This document shows positions 1 through 6,266 of a stretch of 11,007 bases of DNA, one piece after another; position 1 is the stretch's first letter, and the number at the start of each line of letters is the position of its first letter. The notes beneath the pieces are model-generated. The model made no database searches and had not been told where the DNA came from. It saw only the letters and a program-made list of their open reading frames with translations. Origin of the DNA: Patescibacteria group bacterium (GTDB taxonomy: Bacteria > Patescibacteriota > Patescibacteriia > UBA9934); assembly GCA_018818445.1 (NCBI GenBank), contig JAHISC010000092.1, positions 1 to 11,007 on the forward strand, in the 5' to 3' direction. A program made the translations under genes and the position numbers.

Positions 1-177
1 AAGGAATTGATCCGTGATACCCGCAAACTTATTCGAACTCTAGTGGACAGTAAAGATCCAAAATCTCTAGCTGATCTTGATTATATTAAGACAACAGTTA
101 GAGACGAAGTTGGTAAATTCCTCTTTAAAAAGACAGAACGCCGACCAATGATCTTACCAGTGGTTTTGGAGGTTTAA
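1..177 (+). CDS. Ribonuclease J, C-terminal fragment (partial, 5' end outside window)
   Basis: The first 58 codons are open and end with TAA at 175-177. The translated tail ends in RRPMILPVVLEV, preceded by a helical stretch ending in GKFLFKKTE. A terminal block of the form (K/R)RPMILPV(I/V)xEV after a basic helix is typical of the C-terminal domain of RNase J, a metallo-beta-lactamase/beta-CASP nuclease with 5'-3' exo- and endonuclease activity that matures and degrades RNA in the cytoplasm. The catalytic metal-binding motifs would lie upstream and are not visible, so the call rests only on this C-terminal signature. A terminator follows 10 nt after the stop, so this gene ends its transcription unit. 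Confidence 0.75.
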   Translation, partial: KELIRDTRKLIRTLVDSKDPKSLADLDYIKTTVRDEVGKFLFKKTERRPMILPVVLEV

Positions 178-187
178 ACCAAAAATA

Positions 188-222
188 CAAAAGCAGGGGT
201 TTCAAAAGCCCTTGTTTTTGTT
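188..222 (+). terminator. Rho-independent terminator of the RNase J gene
   Basis: The arm 188-202 pairs with 206-220. Its core CAGGGG pairs with CCCTTG with one G-T wobble, extended by A-T pairs on both sides, around a very small loop. The 3' arm contains the T run 215-219. It sits directly after the RNase J stop. The A-rich left arm and T-rich right arm mean it might also work partly in the reverse direction, but no minus-strand gene faces it. Confidence 0.8.
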
Positions 223-227
223 ATACT
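219..227 (+). promoter_or_regulatory. Extended -10 promoter of trpS, near-leaderless
   Basis: TATACT at 222-227 is preceded by TG at 219-220, giving an extended -10 element (TGnTATACT). No convincing -35 box is visible, which is acceptable for extended -10 promoters. The box ends exactly 9 nt before the trpS ATG at 237. Counting the usual 6-7 nt to the start site leaves a leader of only about 3 nt. No Shine-Dalgarno sequence could fit. The promoter overlaps the 3' arm of the preceding terminator. Confidence 0.55.
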
Positions 228-236
228 TAAGCCACT

Positions 237-1214
237 ATGAAAGTACTCACTGGCATTCAACCAACCAATCTTTTACACATCGGTAACCTATTTGGCGCCT
301 TGCTCCCAGCCGTTACCCTGCAAAGAGACAACAAACTCTTAATGATGGTCGCTGATTATCATGCAATTACTGTACGCCAGGATGCAATGGTTCTTCGGGA
401 TAATATACTGTTTATTACTGCGGCTTATTTGGCGGCAGGTATTGATCCAAAGAAAACTATTCTTTTCCAGCAGTCACGGGTTTCGGCACACACTGAGCTT
501 GGATGGATCATGCAGACACAAGCGCGCATGGGCGAAACTGCCAGAATGACTCAATTTAAAGATAAATCTGGCGGACAAGAAGATTCAGCCTCGGTTGGAC
601 TTTTCACTTATCCAATTTTGCAGGCTGCTGATATTCTTTTGTATCAAACAGAAGGTGTGCCAGTAGGTGAAGACCAAAAACAACATATCGAATTTACGCG
701 CGACTTAGCTGAAAGATTTAATAAACATTTTGGCGAAGTTTTTACTATTCCTCAACCATTGATTAGAAAATATGGAGCGCGAATTAAAGCTCTAAATGAA
801 CCTGAGAAAAAAATGAGCAAGAGTGCTCCTAGTGCTAAAAATTATATTTCAATAATGGATGATGCCGAAATGATTGGCAAAAAAATCCGTTCAGCCGTGA
901 CCGATTCTATGCCAGACATTTCACTTGATGAAAAAAGGCTTGGTGTCTACAACTTATTAACTATCTACCATCTAATTACCGAGGAACCAATGGACGAAAT
1001 TGCGGCGCGCTATGCAACAAAGGGCTCTAAGTTCTTAAAAGACGACTTGGCTGAGGCTCTGACCCTGTACTTAACTCCACTCCAGGCTGAAATAAAAGGT
1101 TGGTTAAAAAATAAGGATGAGCTGCAAAAAATAATCAAGATTGGTTCTGAAGCGGCCGAGGAGTTGGCTCAAAAAACCTTAGTAGAAGTTAAGAAAAAAA
1201 TCGGATTGCTATAG
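237..1214 (+). CDS. trpS: Tryptophanyl-tRNA synthetase
   Basis: This is a class I aminoacyl-tRNA synthetase that activates tryptophan with ATP and charges tRNA-Trp in the cytoplasm. The HIGH-type motif is HIGN at residues 14-17 within TGIQPTNLLHIGN. The KMSKS loop is intact at residues 192-196 (KMSKS, followed by APSAKNYI). The TrpRS-typical stretches GLFTYPILQAADILLYQ and VPVGEDQKQHIE lie between them. At 325 residues it is a normal compact bacterial TrpRS with no insertion or truncation. The ATG at 237 is fixed by the conserved N-terminus (MKVLTGIQP) and by the promoter 9 nt upstream. It forms a monocistronic unit between two terminators. About half of its first 40 codons end in G or C, which contrasts with the GC-rich gene downstream. 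Confidence 0.97.
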   Translation: MKVLTGIQPTNLLHIGNLFGALLPAVTLQRDNKLLMMVADYHAITVRQDAMVLRDNILFITAAYLAAGIDPKKTILFQQSRVSAHTELGWIMQTQARMGETARMTQFKDKSGGQEDSASVGLFTYPILQAADILLYQTEGVPVGEDQKQHIEFTRDLAERFNKHFGEVFTIPQPLIRKYGARIKALNEPEKKMSKSAPSAKNYISIMDDAEMIGKKIRSAVTDSMPDISLDEKRLGVYNLLTIYHLITEEPMDEIAARYATKGSKFLKDDLAEALTLYLTPLQAEIKGWLKNKDELQKIIKIGSEAAEELAQKTLVEVKKKIGLL

Positions 1215-1235
1215 GAGATAAAAGAACATTAATAA

Positions 1236-1266
1236 GCACTGCCCACTTGACACGGGCGGTGTTTTT
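1236..1266 (+). terminator. Rho-independent terminator of trpS
   Basis: CACTGCCC (1237-1244) pairs with GGGCGGTG (1254-1261) in an 8-bp stem with one T-G wobble, followed by a T run at 1262-1266. It begins 21 nt after the trpS stop. Its 9-nt loop contains a perfect TTGACA (see the overlapping promoter). Confidence 0.9.
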
Positions 1267-1275
1267 ATGTATATT
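1247..1275 (+). promoter_or_regulatory. Sigma70-type promoter of the GC-rich orphan gene
   Basis: A perfect -35 box TTGACA (1247-1252) is separated by exactly 17 bp from TATATT (1270-1275), which differs from consensus by one base. The -35 box lies inside the loop of the trpS terminator and the T run lies in the spacer. The predicted start is near 1282, giving a leader of about 50 nt before the ATG at 1334, unlike the near-leaderless genes around it. Confidence 0.7.
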
Positions 1276-1281
1276 TCCGGC

Positions 1282-1301
1282 GTCACTTGCGCCCAAGTGA
1301 T
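1282..1301 (+). promoter_or_regulatory. Hairpin at the predicted 5' end of the orphan transcript
   Basis: TCACTTG (1283-1289) pairs perfectly with CAAGTGA (1294-1300) around the tetraloop CGCC, and G1282 can wobble with T1301. The stem starts at the position where transcription is predicted to begin. A terminal hairpin of this kind protects mRNAs from 5'-end-dependent decay in known cases such as ompA. That role here is inferred. Confidence 0.5.
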
Positions 1302-1333
1302 TCGCCCAAAACCTTCAAGACACGGAAAAGAGA

Positions 1334-1759
1334 ATGAAGAACCTGTTCCCCCTCGAAGACCTTAGTCGCCTCGCCCTTACCGACGCCAAGACCTTTGTCG
1401 TCGAGACGATCGAAGCGACCATCGACTTGGCCAAGAAGCCAAGCGTAAAGGAGATGTACCGCGAGGTGCTGGTCCATGTCCGAGGATGCGATTCCAAGCT
1501 CAATTTGGAAAGGATCGCGCGATTGGCAAACCGCATCTACCGCGGCGAGTTCCAGGACACCTCCGGGTTCCTGGCTGCCAGTCGGCTCACCATCTGGCAG
1601 CTGAAGCCCGCGTACCCGAAGCTCAGGATCTATGAGCCCGAAGAGGAACTGCCGGGAACGCGTAAGCCTGGTCAACGCCAGACCTTGCGTACCTCAGCAG
1701 TCGAGAACGCCATGGTCACTCACTCGAATGTGCGTGACCCTGGCAGCATCATGCAGTAG
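1334..1759 (+). CDS. Hypothetical protein of unknown function, GC-rich orphan gene
   Basis: I do not recognise this 141-residue protein. Of its first 40 codons 32 end in G or C, against 20 of 40 in trpS, and this bias follows the + frame, which supports real coding. Residues 1-70 look alpha-helical and charged (TDAKTFVVETIEATIDLAKK, then KLNLERIARLANRIYRGEF). Residues 80-105 are mixed, with the only tryptophan at 88 (TIWQLKP), and the tail from about 107 is polar and probably disordered. It has no signal peptide, no membrane segment, one cysteine and no metal-binding motif. A purine-rich GGAAAAGAGA precedes the ATG and may act as a weak ribosome site. The gene is alone between its own promoter and a strong terminator. 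Base composition unlike both flanks suggests acquisition or unusual selection. A structured non-coding RNA is a less likely alternative. Confidence 0.6.
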   Translation: MKNLFPLEDLSRLALTDAKTFVVETIEATIDLAKKPSVKEMYREVLVHVRGCDSKLNLERIARLANRIYRGEFQDTSGFLAASRLTIWQLKPAYPKLRIYEPEEELPGTRKPGQRQTLRTSAVENAMVTHSNVRDPGSIMQ

Positions 1760-1784
1760 TCCAGTTCTTCGCCCTCGCTTTCGA

Positions 1785-1824
1785 CCCCCGCGCCAGCTCC
1801 TCCTCAAGCTGGCCGGGGGTTTTC
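1785..1824 (+). terminator. Strong rho-independent terminator of the orphan gene
   Basis: CCCCCG (1785-1790) pairs with CGGGGG (1814-1819), and GCCAGCT (1792-1798) pairs with AGCTGGC (1807-1813). C1791 is the only bulge, so the stem has 13 base pairs, and TTTT (1820-1823) follows. It is the most stable hairpin in the window, and it ends just before the -35 box of rnpB. Confidence 0.92.
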
Positions 1825-1827
1825 TCA

Positions 1828-1856
1828 TTGACAAAAGTTCATTTTTTTGCTATAGT
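1828..1856 (+). promoter_or_regulatory. Consensus promoter of rnpB
   Basis: TTGACA (1828-1833) is followed after exactly 17 bp by TATAGT (1851-1856). Six nucleotides later, at 1863, the first base of the RNase P RNA helix P1 begins. This agreement supports the promoter and calibrates the distance from -10 box to start site in this genome. Confidence 0.9.
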
Positions 1857-1862
1857 TTAGCA

Positions 1863-2289
1863 GTTCAGGAAATGAGATGATCGCTCTCATATTATCTTTC
1901 GAGGTGATATTAGAGAGGAAAGTCCGAACACCTGGTGTGCAGCAATGCATGTCAACCAATGACGTCGCTAACAGCGACCAGGATATAGTCCAATTGAAAA
2001 CTGGAACGAGAGCTCGCTTCCGGTTTCCAAGGATAAACCTAGGGAAAGTGCCACAGAGACAATAATAATCCGGCCTAGCCGGACCAAAGGTGAAAAGTGA
2101 TACGATGTCGCAAGGCTACGTATCTCGTCCTACGGTGACGTAGAGACGTGGTAAACCCATCATGGTGCAAGAGCAAATTTGGTAGCTCGCTCGATCCTAC
2201 CAGCAATGGTAGGGCTAGATAGATGATCATCATCCCACATAGCTTTAGCGACGTGGGAGACAAAATTCGGCTTACTGTTTCCTGAACAA
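1863..2289 (+). ncRNA. rnpB: RNase P RNA, catalytic subunit
   Basis: This is the ribozyme that removes the 5' leader of precursor tRNAs. Conserved core sequences are present: GAGGAAAGTCC at 1915-1925 and ACAAAATTCGGCTTA at 2260-2274. These form helix P4, with the conserved bulged U at 1923. P1 is a perfect 10-bp pairing of 1863-1872 with 2278-2287. P2 pairs GATGATC (1876-1882) with GATCATC (2225-2231). P3 is a two-part stem, 1884-1887/1912-1915 plus 1889-1896/1903-1910. P18 is a stem-loop, CCCAC (2234-2238) with GTGGG (2253-2257). The region around GGTAAACCC (2150-2158) and AAATTTGGTAG (2175-2185) matches the P15 area and keeps the GGU that pairs with the tRNA CCA end. The length of about 427 nt is normal. 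The ends are set from P1 and may be off by a few bases. Short reading frames inside it are not genes. Confidence 0.97.
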
Positions 2290-2290
2290 C

Positions 2291-2320
2291 AAAGAATTCC
2301 ACTAAATGTGGAATTTTTTG
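2291..2320 (+). terminator. Rho-independent terminator of rnpB
   Basis: AATTCCAC (2295-2302) pairs perfectly with GTGGAATT (2308-2315) around a 5-nt loop. A-T pairs (2291-2294 with 2316-2319) extend the stem and create the T run. It begins a few bases after P1 closes. Confidence 0.9.
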
Positions 2321-2330
2321 TTACCCTGTG

Positions 2331-2336
2331 TATAAT
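2331..2336 (+). promoter_or_regulatory. Perfect -10 box of the glycan locus, near-leaderless
   Basis: TATAAT is a full consensus -10 box that ends exactly 9 nt before the ATG at 2346, predicting a leader of about 3 nt. No good -35 box is visible. The position 17 bp upstream falls in the rnpB terminator hairpin. If the box is real, a GTG start at 2328 would lie upstream of the transcription start, so the gene must start at 2346. Confidence 0.6.
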
Positions 2337-2345
2337 GAAAAAATC

Positions 2346-3746
2346 ATGAAACGCATTGATTTATTCTTTACGGCAGTATTTGTCCCTTTGGACTTCTTAA
2401 TGCTGATATTTGCTGCAATATCAGCCTATTTTTTACGTTTTTCTTCTTCTGCTGAATCAATCAGACCAGTAACTTTCGACCTACCTTTAGGTGAATATTT
2501 GGGTTATGTCGTCCCTATCACGATTATCTGGCTTGCTATCTATGCCCTGGCTGGACTTTACAATATTCGACCACACCGTTTAGCTGGAGAGGTTACTCGC
2601 GTCTTCCTAGCCTCCTCAACTGGCATAGCTGCCATCCTCGCCATTGCCTTTTTCTCCCGAGAATTATTTGACTCACGATTTATCCTGTTAGCTGTATGGG
2701 CGCTAGCAATTTTGTTTGTTGGCACTGAGCGAATTATCATGCGCCTTATAGAAAGAGCTCTACGTAAATATGACATCGGGATGAAGCATGTAGTAATCAT
2801 TGGCAAAACTCATTCTGGCAATAAACTACATCAATATTTTGATAAGTATCCAAGGCTTGGCTATGCCATCATTGATCAGGTTGGTTCATTTAATGAAGAG
2901 ACGAAACAAAAAATATTAGAACTCAAAAAATATCATAACGTGGATGTTTTAATGCTAGCTAACCCTGGCGTTACCCTCGAAGAAGTACAAGCTATAAAAA
3001 CTTTTTCTGACATTGAAAGCATGACCTTTATCTACTCGGCTGATATGTTTCCAGGTAGCGCTGTCCGTCCAATCTTACATACTTTTGCAGGGCAACCGGT
3101 TATTGAGGTGCCAAAAACTCCGCTTGATGGTTGGGGTGCAATTTATAAAAGGCTATTCGATATTGTGGGTGCTTTTTGTTTAATCTTGCTGACTCTTCCG
3201 ATACAGATCATAACTGTAATCGCGCTGGCTCTAGAGCACCAACATCATATTCTTTTTAGACACGAACGTGTTGGTCAAGGTGGAAAATCGTTCAAATACT
3301 TTAAATTCCGCTCCATGATTAAAGACGCGCATAAATTTCGCTTTGATCCTGAGTTCTTAAGGCAACACGGTAATGATCGAGATGGTACGCCGCTTTTTAA
3401 ACTGGAAAATGATCCCAGAATTACCCGGGTAGGTAAATTTATTCGTCGCTACAGTATTGATGAAATCCCAGAATTTTATCTAGTCTTATTTGGCCGCATG
3501 AGTTTAGTTGGTCCAAGACCGCATTTACCAGAAGAAGTTAAAAACTATGCATCACATCAAAAACGAGTCTTAAACATTAAGCCTGGTATTACTGGCATGG
3601 CACAAACCAGCGGACGAGCTGACCTGTCTTTTGATGAAGAAGTTAGACTTGATATTTATTATATTGAAAACTGGAGCCCTTGGCTCGATTTAATAATTCT
3701 AATTAAAACTCCGATCGCCGTTCTCTTCGGCGCCGGAGCTTATTAA
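2346..3746 (+). CDS. Polyprenyl-phosphate sugar-1-phosphate transferase, WbaP/WcaJ type (large monotopic PGT)
   Basis: This enzyme is predicted to transfer a sugar-1-phosphate from a nucleotide sugar to undecaprenyl phosphate on the inner face of the membrane, the first step of exopolysaccharide or O-antigen-like glycan assembly. The 466 residues have the full family layout. Four N-terminal membrane helices lie at about 7-29, 52-71, 86-104 and 112-128. A Rossmann-like domain begins at HVVIIGKTHSGNK (148-160). The C-terminal bacterial sugar transferase domain starts at KRLFD (268-272), with a membrane helix broken by Pro285. Its motifs are intact: FRSM (321-324), the catalytic Asp-Glu pair D372-E373 in SIDEIPEF, GPRPH (389-393), and KPGITGMAQ. 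The sugar donor cannot be read from the sequence. The start at ATG 2346 is preferred to GTG 2328 because a -10 box covers 2331-2336 and MKRIDLFF is a natural N-terminus. Confidence 0.93.
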   Translation: MKRIDLFFTAVFVPLDFLMLIFAAISAYFLRFSSSAESIRPVTFDLPLGEYLGYVVPITIIWLAIYALAGLYNIRPHRLAGEVTRVFLASSTGIAAILAIAFFSRELFDSRFILLAVWALAILFVGTERIIMRLIERALRKYDIGMKHVVIIGKTHSGNKLHQYFDKYPRLGYAIIDQVGSFNEETKQKILELKKYHNVDVLMLANPGVTLEEVQAIKTFSDIESMTFIYSADMFPGSAVRPILHTFAGQPVIEVPKTPLDGWGAIYKRLFDIVGAFCLILLTLPIQIITVIALALEHQHHILFRHERVGQGGKSFKYFKFRSMIKDAHKFRFDPEFLRQHGNDRDGTPLFKLENDPRITRVGKFIRRYSIDEIPEFYLVLFGRMSLVGPRPHLPEEVKNYASHQKRVLNIKPGITGMAQTSGRADLSFDEEVRLDIYYIENWSPWLDLIILIKTPIAVLFGAGAY

Positions 3747-3774
3747 GTTCAAAGAATTGGAAGGCGTCTTTGCT

Positions 3775-3828
3775 AGAAATTAGACAAATAATTTCTCGGG
3801 ATGGAAATTTATTTACTTCCATCCCTTT
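3775..3828 (+). terminator. Twin hairpins after the sugar-1-phosphate transferase gene, probable terminator
   Basis: Two perfect stem-loops lie in tandem. AGAAATTA (3775-3782) pairs with TAATTTCT (3789-3796) with a 6-nt loop. GGGATGGAA (3798-3806) pairs with TTCCATCCC (3817-3825) with a 10-nt loop. Only TTT (3826-3828) follows the second, so its strength as a terminator is uncertain. Together with the promoter at 3892-3920, it suggests the transferase is transcribed apart from the glycosyltransferases. Confidence 0.6.
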
Positions 3829-3891
3829 CCCCCAAAACCTATAACCTGAAAGCTTACTCCGTTGCTCCGTAACTCCACTGCTTCTCCTACA

Positions 3892-3920
3892 TTGACAACC
3901 GCTCTCTCAAACGGTAACCT
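3892..3920 (+). promoter_or_regulatory. Promoter of the first GT4 gene, near-leaderless
   Basis: TTGACA (3892-3897) lies 17 bp from TAACCT (3915-3920). The -10 box is weak (it keeps T1, A2 and T6), but the -35 box and the spacing are perfect. It ends exactly 9 nt before the ATG at 3930, the same geometry as at trpS and at 2346. No Shine-Dalgarno sequence is present. Confidence 0.55.
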
Positions 3921-3929
3921 GGCAACACT

Positions 3930-5045
3930 ATGAAAGTCGCGCTTGTTCATGATCATTTAACCCAGGCTGGAGGCGCTGAGCGGGTTTTGGAGGCCTTACA
4001 AGCCATTTGGCCGCAAGCTCCAACCTTTACATTACTCTATGACAAAAAGGCCTTAGGTAATACCTTTGGCCACCGTGAAATTAGACCTTCTTTTTTACAA
4101 TCCATTCCAATCCTGCACAAAAAAACTCGCTGGTTACTGCCACTGATGCCTACAGCCACGGAAAGCCATAATCTTTCTGGCTTTGATGTGATTATCTCCA
4201 GCTCCAGTGCTTTTTCCAAAGGTATAATCCCACCTAGTGACGCCATACATATCTGCTACTGCCACACACCAACTAGATATCTCTGGTCTGATACTCATGA
4301 CTATGTTCGTGAATTAAATTTACCATGGCCATTAAAAAAATTATTACCTCTCTTGCTCTCACAAATGCGTATTTGGGACTACCAGTCAGCTAACCGCGTT
4401 GATTTTTTTATTGCCAACTCAGATACAGTACGTCGTAGAATCAAAAAATATTATCAAAAAGAAAGTGATGTCATTCACCCACCCGTTGATATTGATCAAT
4501 TCTCAATTTCAGATGCGCCAAAAAATTACTATCTAATTGGCGGTCGTCTGGTTTCTTATAAACGTTATGATTTGGTAATTGATGCATTTAATAAAACCGG
4601 GCAACCTCTAAAAATCTTCGGAACTGGCCCTGCTGAAAAAGAAATGCGTCGTAGAGCCATGAGTAATATTGAATTCCTAGGCCTAGTCTCTGACGAAGAA
4701 CGTGCTCGACTTTTTCAAGACGCAATTGCTTTCTTGCATCCACACGAAGAAGACTTTGGCATTACAGCTATTGAATCTATGGCAGCAGGTCGACCGGTGA
4801 TTGCCTATCGTAAAGGCGGAGCCCTGGAAACTGTAATTGATGGAAAAACTGGCGTATTTTTTGACGAACAAAGTCCAGAAGAACTGGCCGATACAGTCAT
4901 GCGCTTTGACCATACCGCTTTTAATCCAAAAGAAATAAGGCAACATGCTGAGCAATTTGCCTTACCGATTTTTCACAAAAAAATTAATGACTATGTGACT
5001 GAAAAATGGGAGCAACACAAACGAAAAACATTAGGACTTCTGTGA
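3930..5045 (+). CDS. GT4-family glycosyltransferase (first of three)
   Basis: This is a retaining GT-B glycosyltransferase predicted to add a sugar from a nucleotide-sugar donor to the lipid-linked glycan on the cytoplasmic side. The N-terminus MKVALVHDHLTQAGGAERVLEAL is the typical first strand and acceptor-side loop of the family. The C-terminal donor half has GGRLVSYKRYD with R206 and K211, the basic residues that bind the donor phosphates. It also has the E-X7-E motif, E274 to E282, in EDFGITAIESMAAGRPVIA. At 371 residues it is full length. It resembles the WbaZ-like mannosyltransferase branch, but sugar and linkage cannot be assigned. Its stop TGA overlaps the GTG start of the next gene by 4 nt, implying translational coupling. 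Confidence 0.92.
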   Translation: MKVALVHDHLTQAGGAERVLEALQAIWPQAPTFTLLYDKKALGNTFGHREIRPSFLQSIPILHKKTRWLLPLMPTATESHNLSGFDVIISSSSAFSKGIIPPSDAIHICYCHTPTRYLWSDTHDYVRELNLPWPLKKLLPLLLSQMRIWDYQSANRVDFFIANSDTVRRRIKKYYQKESDVIHPPVDIDQFSISDAPKNYYLIGGRLVSYKRYDLVIDAFNKTGQPLKIFGTGPAEKEMRRRAMSNIEFLGLVSDEERARLFQDAIAFLHPHEEDFGITAIESMAAGRPVIAYRKGGALETVIDGKTGVFFDEQSPEELADTVMRFDHTAFNPKEIRQHAEQFALPIFHKKINDYVTEKWEQHKRKTLGLL

Positions 5046-6172
5046 AAATCGCCATTGACATCAGACATCTTAGCCAAAAAAATCAGTCTGGCGTAGGCCA
5101 CTACACCCTCCGCCTCATTAATGAACTCGCTAAACTCTCACCGAATGACGAGTTCATTTTATTTGCGGCCGGTTCTAAAAAAACTTTGCAAAAAATTCCT
5201 ACGTGGCAGAGAAATAATATTACTCTGGTAAAAACAAAAATTTATAATCGATTATTGAATCTTCTACTCCTGCTGCGACTTAGAACATTGGAATCTTTTC
5301 TTCCTACACAACCTGATATCTGGTTTTTCCCTAACGTAAATATTGTCTACACTCGTCTTACATATGCCATTACTGTGCATGACATTAGTTTTGTTTTTCT
5401 ACCAGACGTTTTTACATTCAAACAAATACTATGGCACAAAGTAGCACAGGTAAAAAAACTGGTTCAAAATTCCTATATTGTCTTGGCAGTTTCCAAAAGT
5501 ACTCAACAAGATCTGGAAGAACATTGGCAGATTGATACGACAAAAATCTTTGTGACACCTTTGGGAGTTACAGCTGATTTTCAAGCCAAACAACAACCGC
5601 ATGACCAAACTTTTTTACGTGTTTATCAAATTAACTTCCCTTACTTTCTAACACTTTCAACTTTGGAGCCAAGAAAAAATCTTGAATCTGTTGTAGAAGC
5701 CTACACCCTCTGGAGAGCACGAACAAATAAGAAAACTCATCTGGTTGTAGCTGGCGCTGAGGGGTGGAAAACAAAAAATTTGTATAAACTTGCTAGTGTT
5801 TCTCCGTTTGCCAATGACATTCATTTTATTGGCTATGTTGAGGATAAACATCGACCGACTCTCTTTAGACAAGCCGAGGCTTTCTTGTTCCCATCGTATT
5901 GGGAGGGGTTTGGTCTGCCGGCTTTGGAAGCTATAGCTTGCGGCACACCCACGATTGCCAGTTTCATGAGTTCAATGCCAGAAGTTGTTGGCCAAGCCGG
6001 CTTACTCGTTGATCCGTTCGTACCGTCTGATATCGCTGACGCTTTGCAGATTTTGGATAGCGAGACCACAAGAGCAAATTTCAAACATCTCTGTACTGAA
6101 CAAGCGCGACTATTTACTTGGAATCAAACTGCAGAACGAACTTTGAGCGCCCTGAAAACGATCAAAATCTAA
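5042..6172 (+). CDS. GT4-family glycosyltransferase (second of three)
   Basis: A second retaining GT-B enzyme, 376 residues from GTG at 5042. That start overlaps the upstream stop in a GTGA, and it places the conserved strand KIAIDIRHL and the loop SGVGHYTLRLINEL at the true N-terminus. An ATG at 5006 would add 12 residues that are not family-like and overlap the upstream gene by 40 nt. Family marks are TVHDISFVFLPDVF in the N-terminal domain, LSTLEPRKN with R211 and K212, and the E-X7-E motif E288 to E296 in EGFGLPALEAIACGTPTIA. This branch is shared with mannosyl- and rhamnosyltransferases of O-antigen and exopolysaccharide clusters, but specificity is unknown. It is co-transcribed with the preceding gene. 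Confidence 0.92.
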   Translation: MKIAIDIRHLSQKNQSGVGHYTLRLINELAKLSPNDEFILFAAGSKKTLQKIPTWQRNNITLVKTKIYNRLLNLLLLLRLRTLESFLPTQPDIWFFPNVNIVYTRLTYAITVHDISFVFLPDVFTFKQILWHKVAQVKKLVQNSYIVLAVSKSTQQDLEEHWQIDTTKIFVTPLGVTADFQAKQQPHDQTFLRVYQINFPYFLTLSTLEPRKNLESVVEAYTLWRARTNKKTHLVVAGAEGWKTKNLYKLASVSPFANDIHFIGYVEDKHRPTLFRQAEAFLFPSYWEGFGLPALEAIACGTPTIASFMSSMPEVVGQAGLLVDPFVPSDIADALQILDSETTRANFKHLCTEQARLFTWNQTAERTLSALKTIKI

Positions 6173-6266
6173 AATCAAGATCTCCGCCAAACAGGGAGAC
6201 AAAAAAACTAATAACTTATCCCCTTTTTTAGTAAAAGTTGGGGCCGAATTATGATAAAATAGGTGC
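6173..6266 (+). promoter_or_regulatory. Intergenic space with a probable -10 region for the third GT4 gene
   Basis: The 94-nt gap is the largest inside the three-GT block. A run of overlapping -10-like boxes, TATGAT (6250-6255) and TAAAAT (6255-6260), ends 11 or 6 nt before the ATG at 6267, so this gene may also have a very short leader. No clear -35 box is visible. CCCC (6220-6223) and GGGG (6240-6243) could pair around an A/T-rich loop. No convincing terminator is present, so read-through from upstream is likely as well. Confidence 0.4.

Noticed and set aside
1283..1675. 130-residue minus-strand ORF opposite the GC-rich orphan gene
   Set aside because: Long antisense ORFs are expected opposite GC-rich coding sequence. 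Promoter, hairpin, codon bias and terminator all point to the + strand.
1632..1880. + strand ORF crossing the end of the orphan gene
   Set aside because: It runs through the strong terminator and the rnpB promoter, in another frame of the orphan gene.
1877..2302. ORFs on both strands (1877-2065 + and 2075-2302 -)
   Set aside because: They lie inside the RNase P RNA, whose helices and conserved core account for the sequence.
5006..5041. ATG start of the second GT4 at 5006
   Set aside because: The 12 extra residues are not family-like. GTG 5042 gives the canonical N-terminus and a GTGA overlap.
6181..6210. Hairpin TCTCC...GGAGA as terminator of the second GT4 gene
   Set aside because: The stem is only 5 bp and it is followed by an A run, not a T run.
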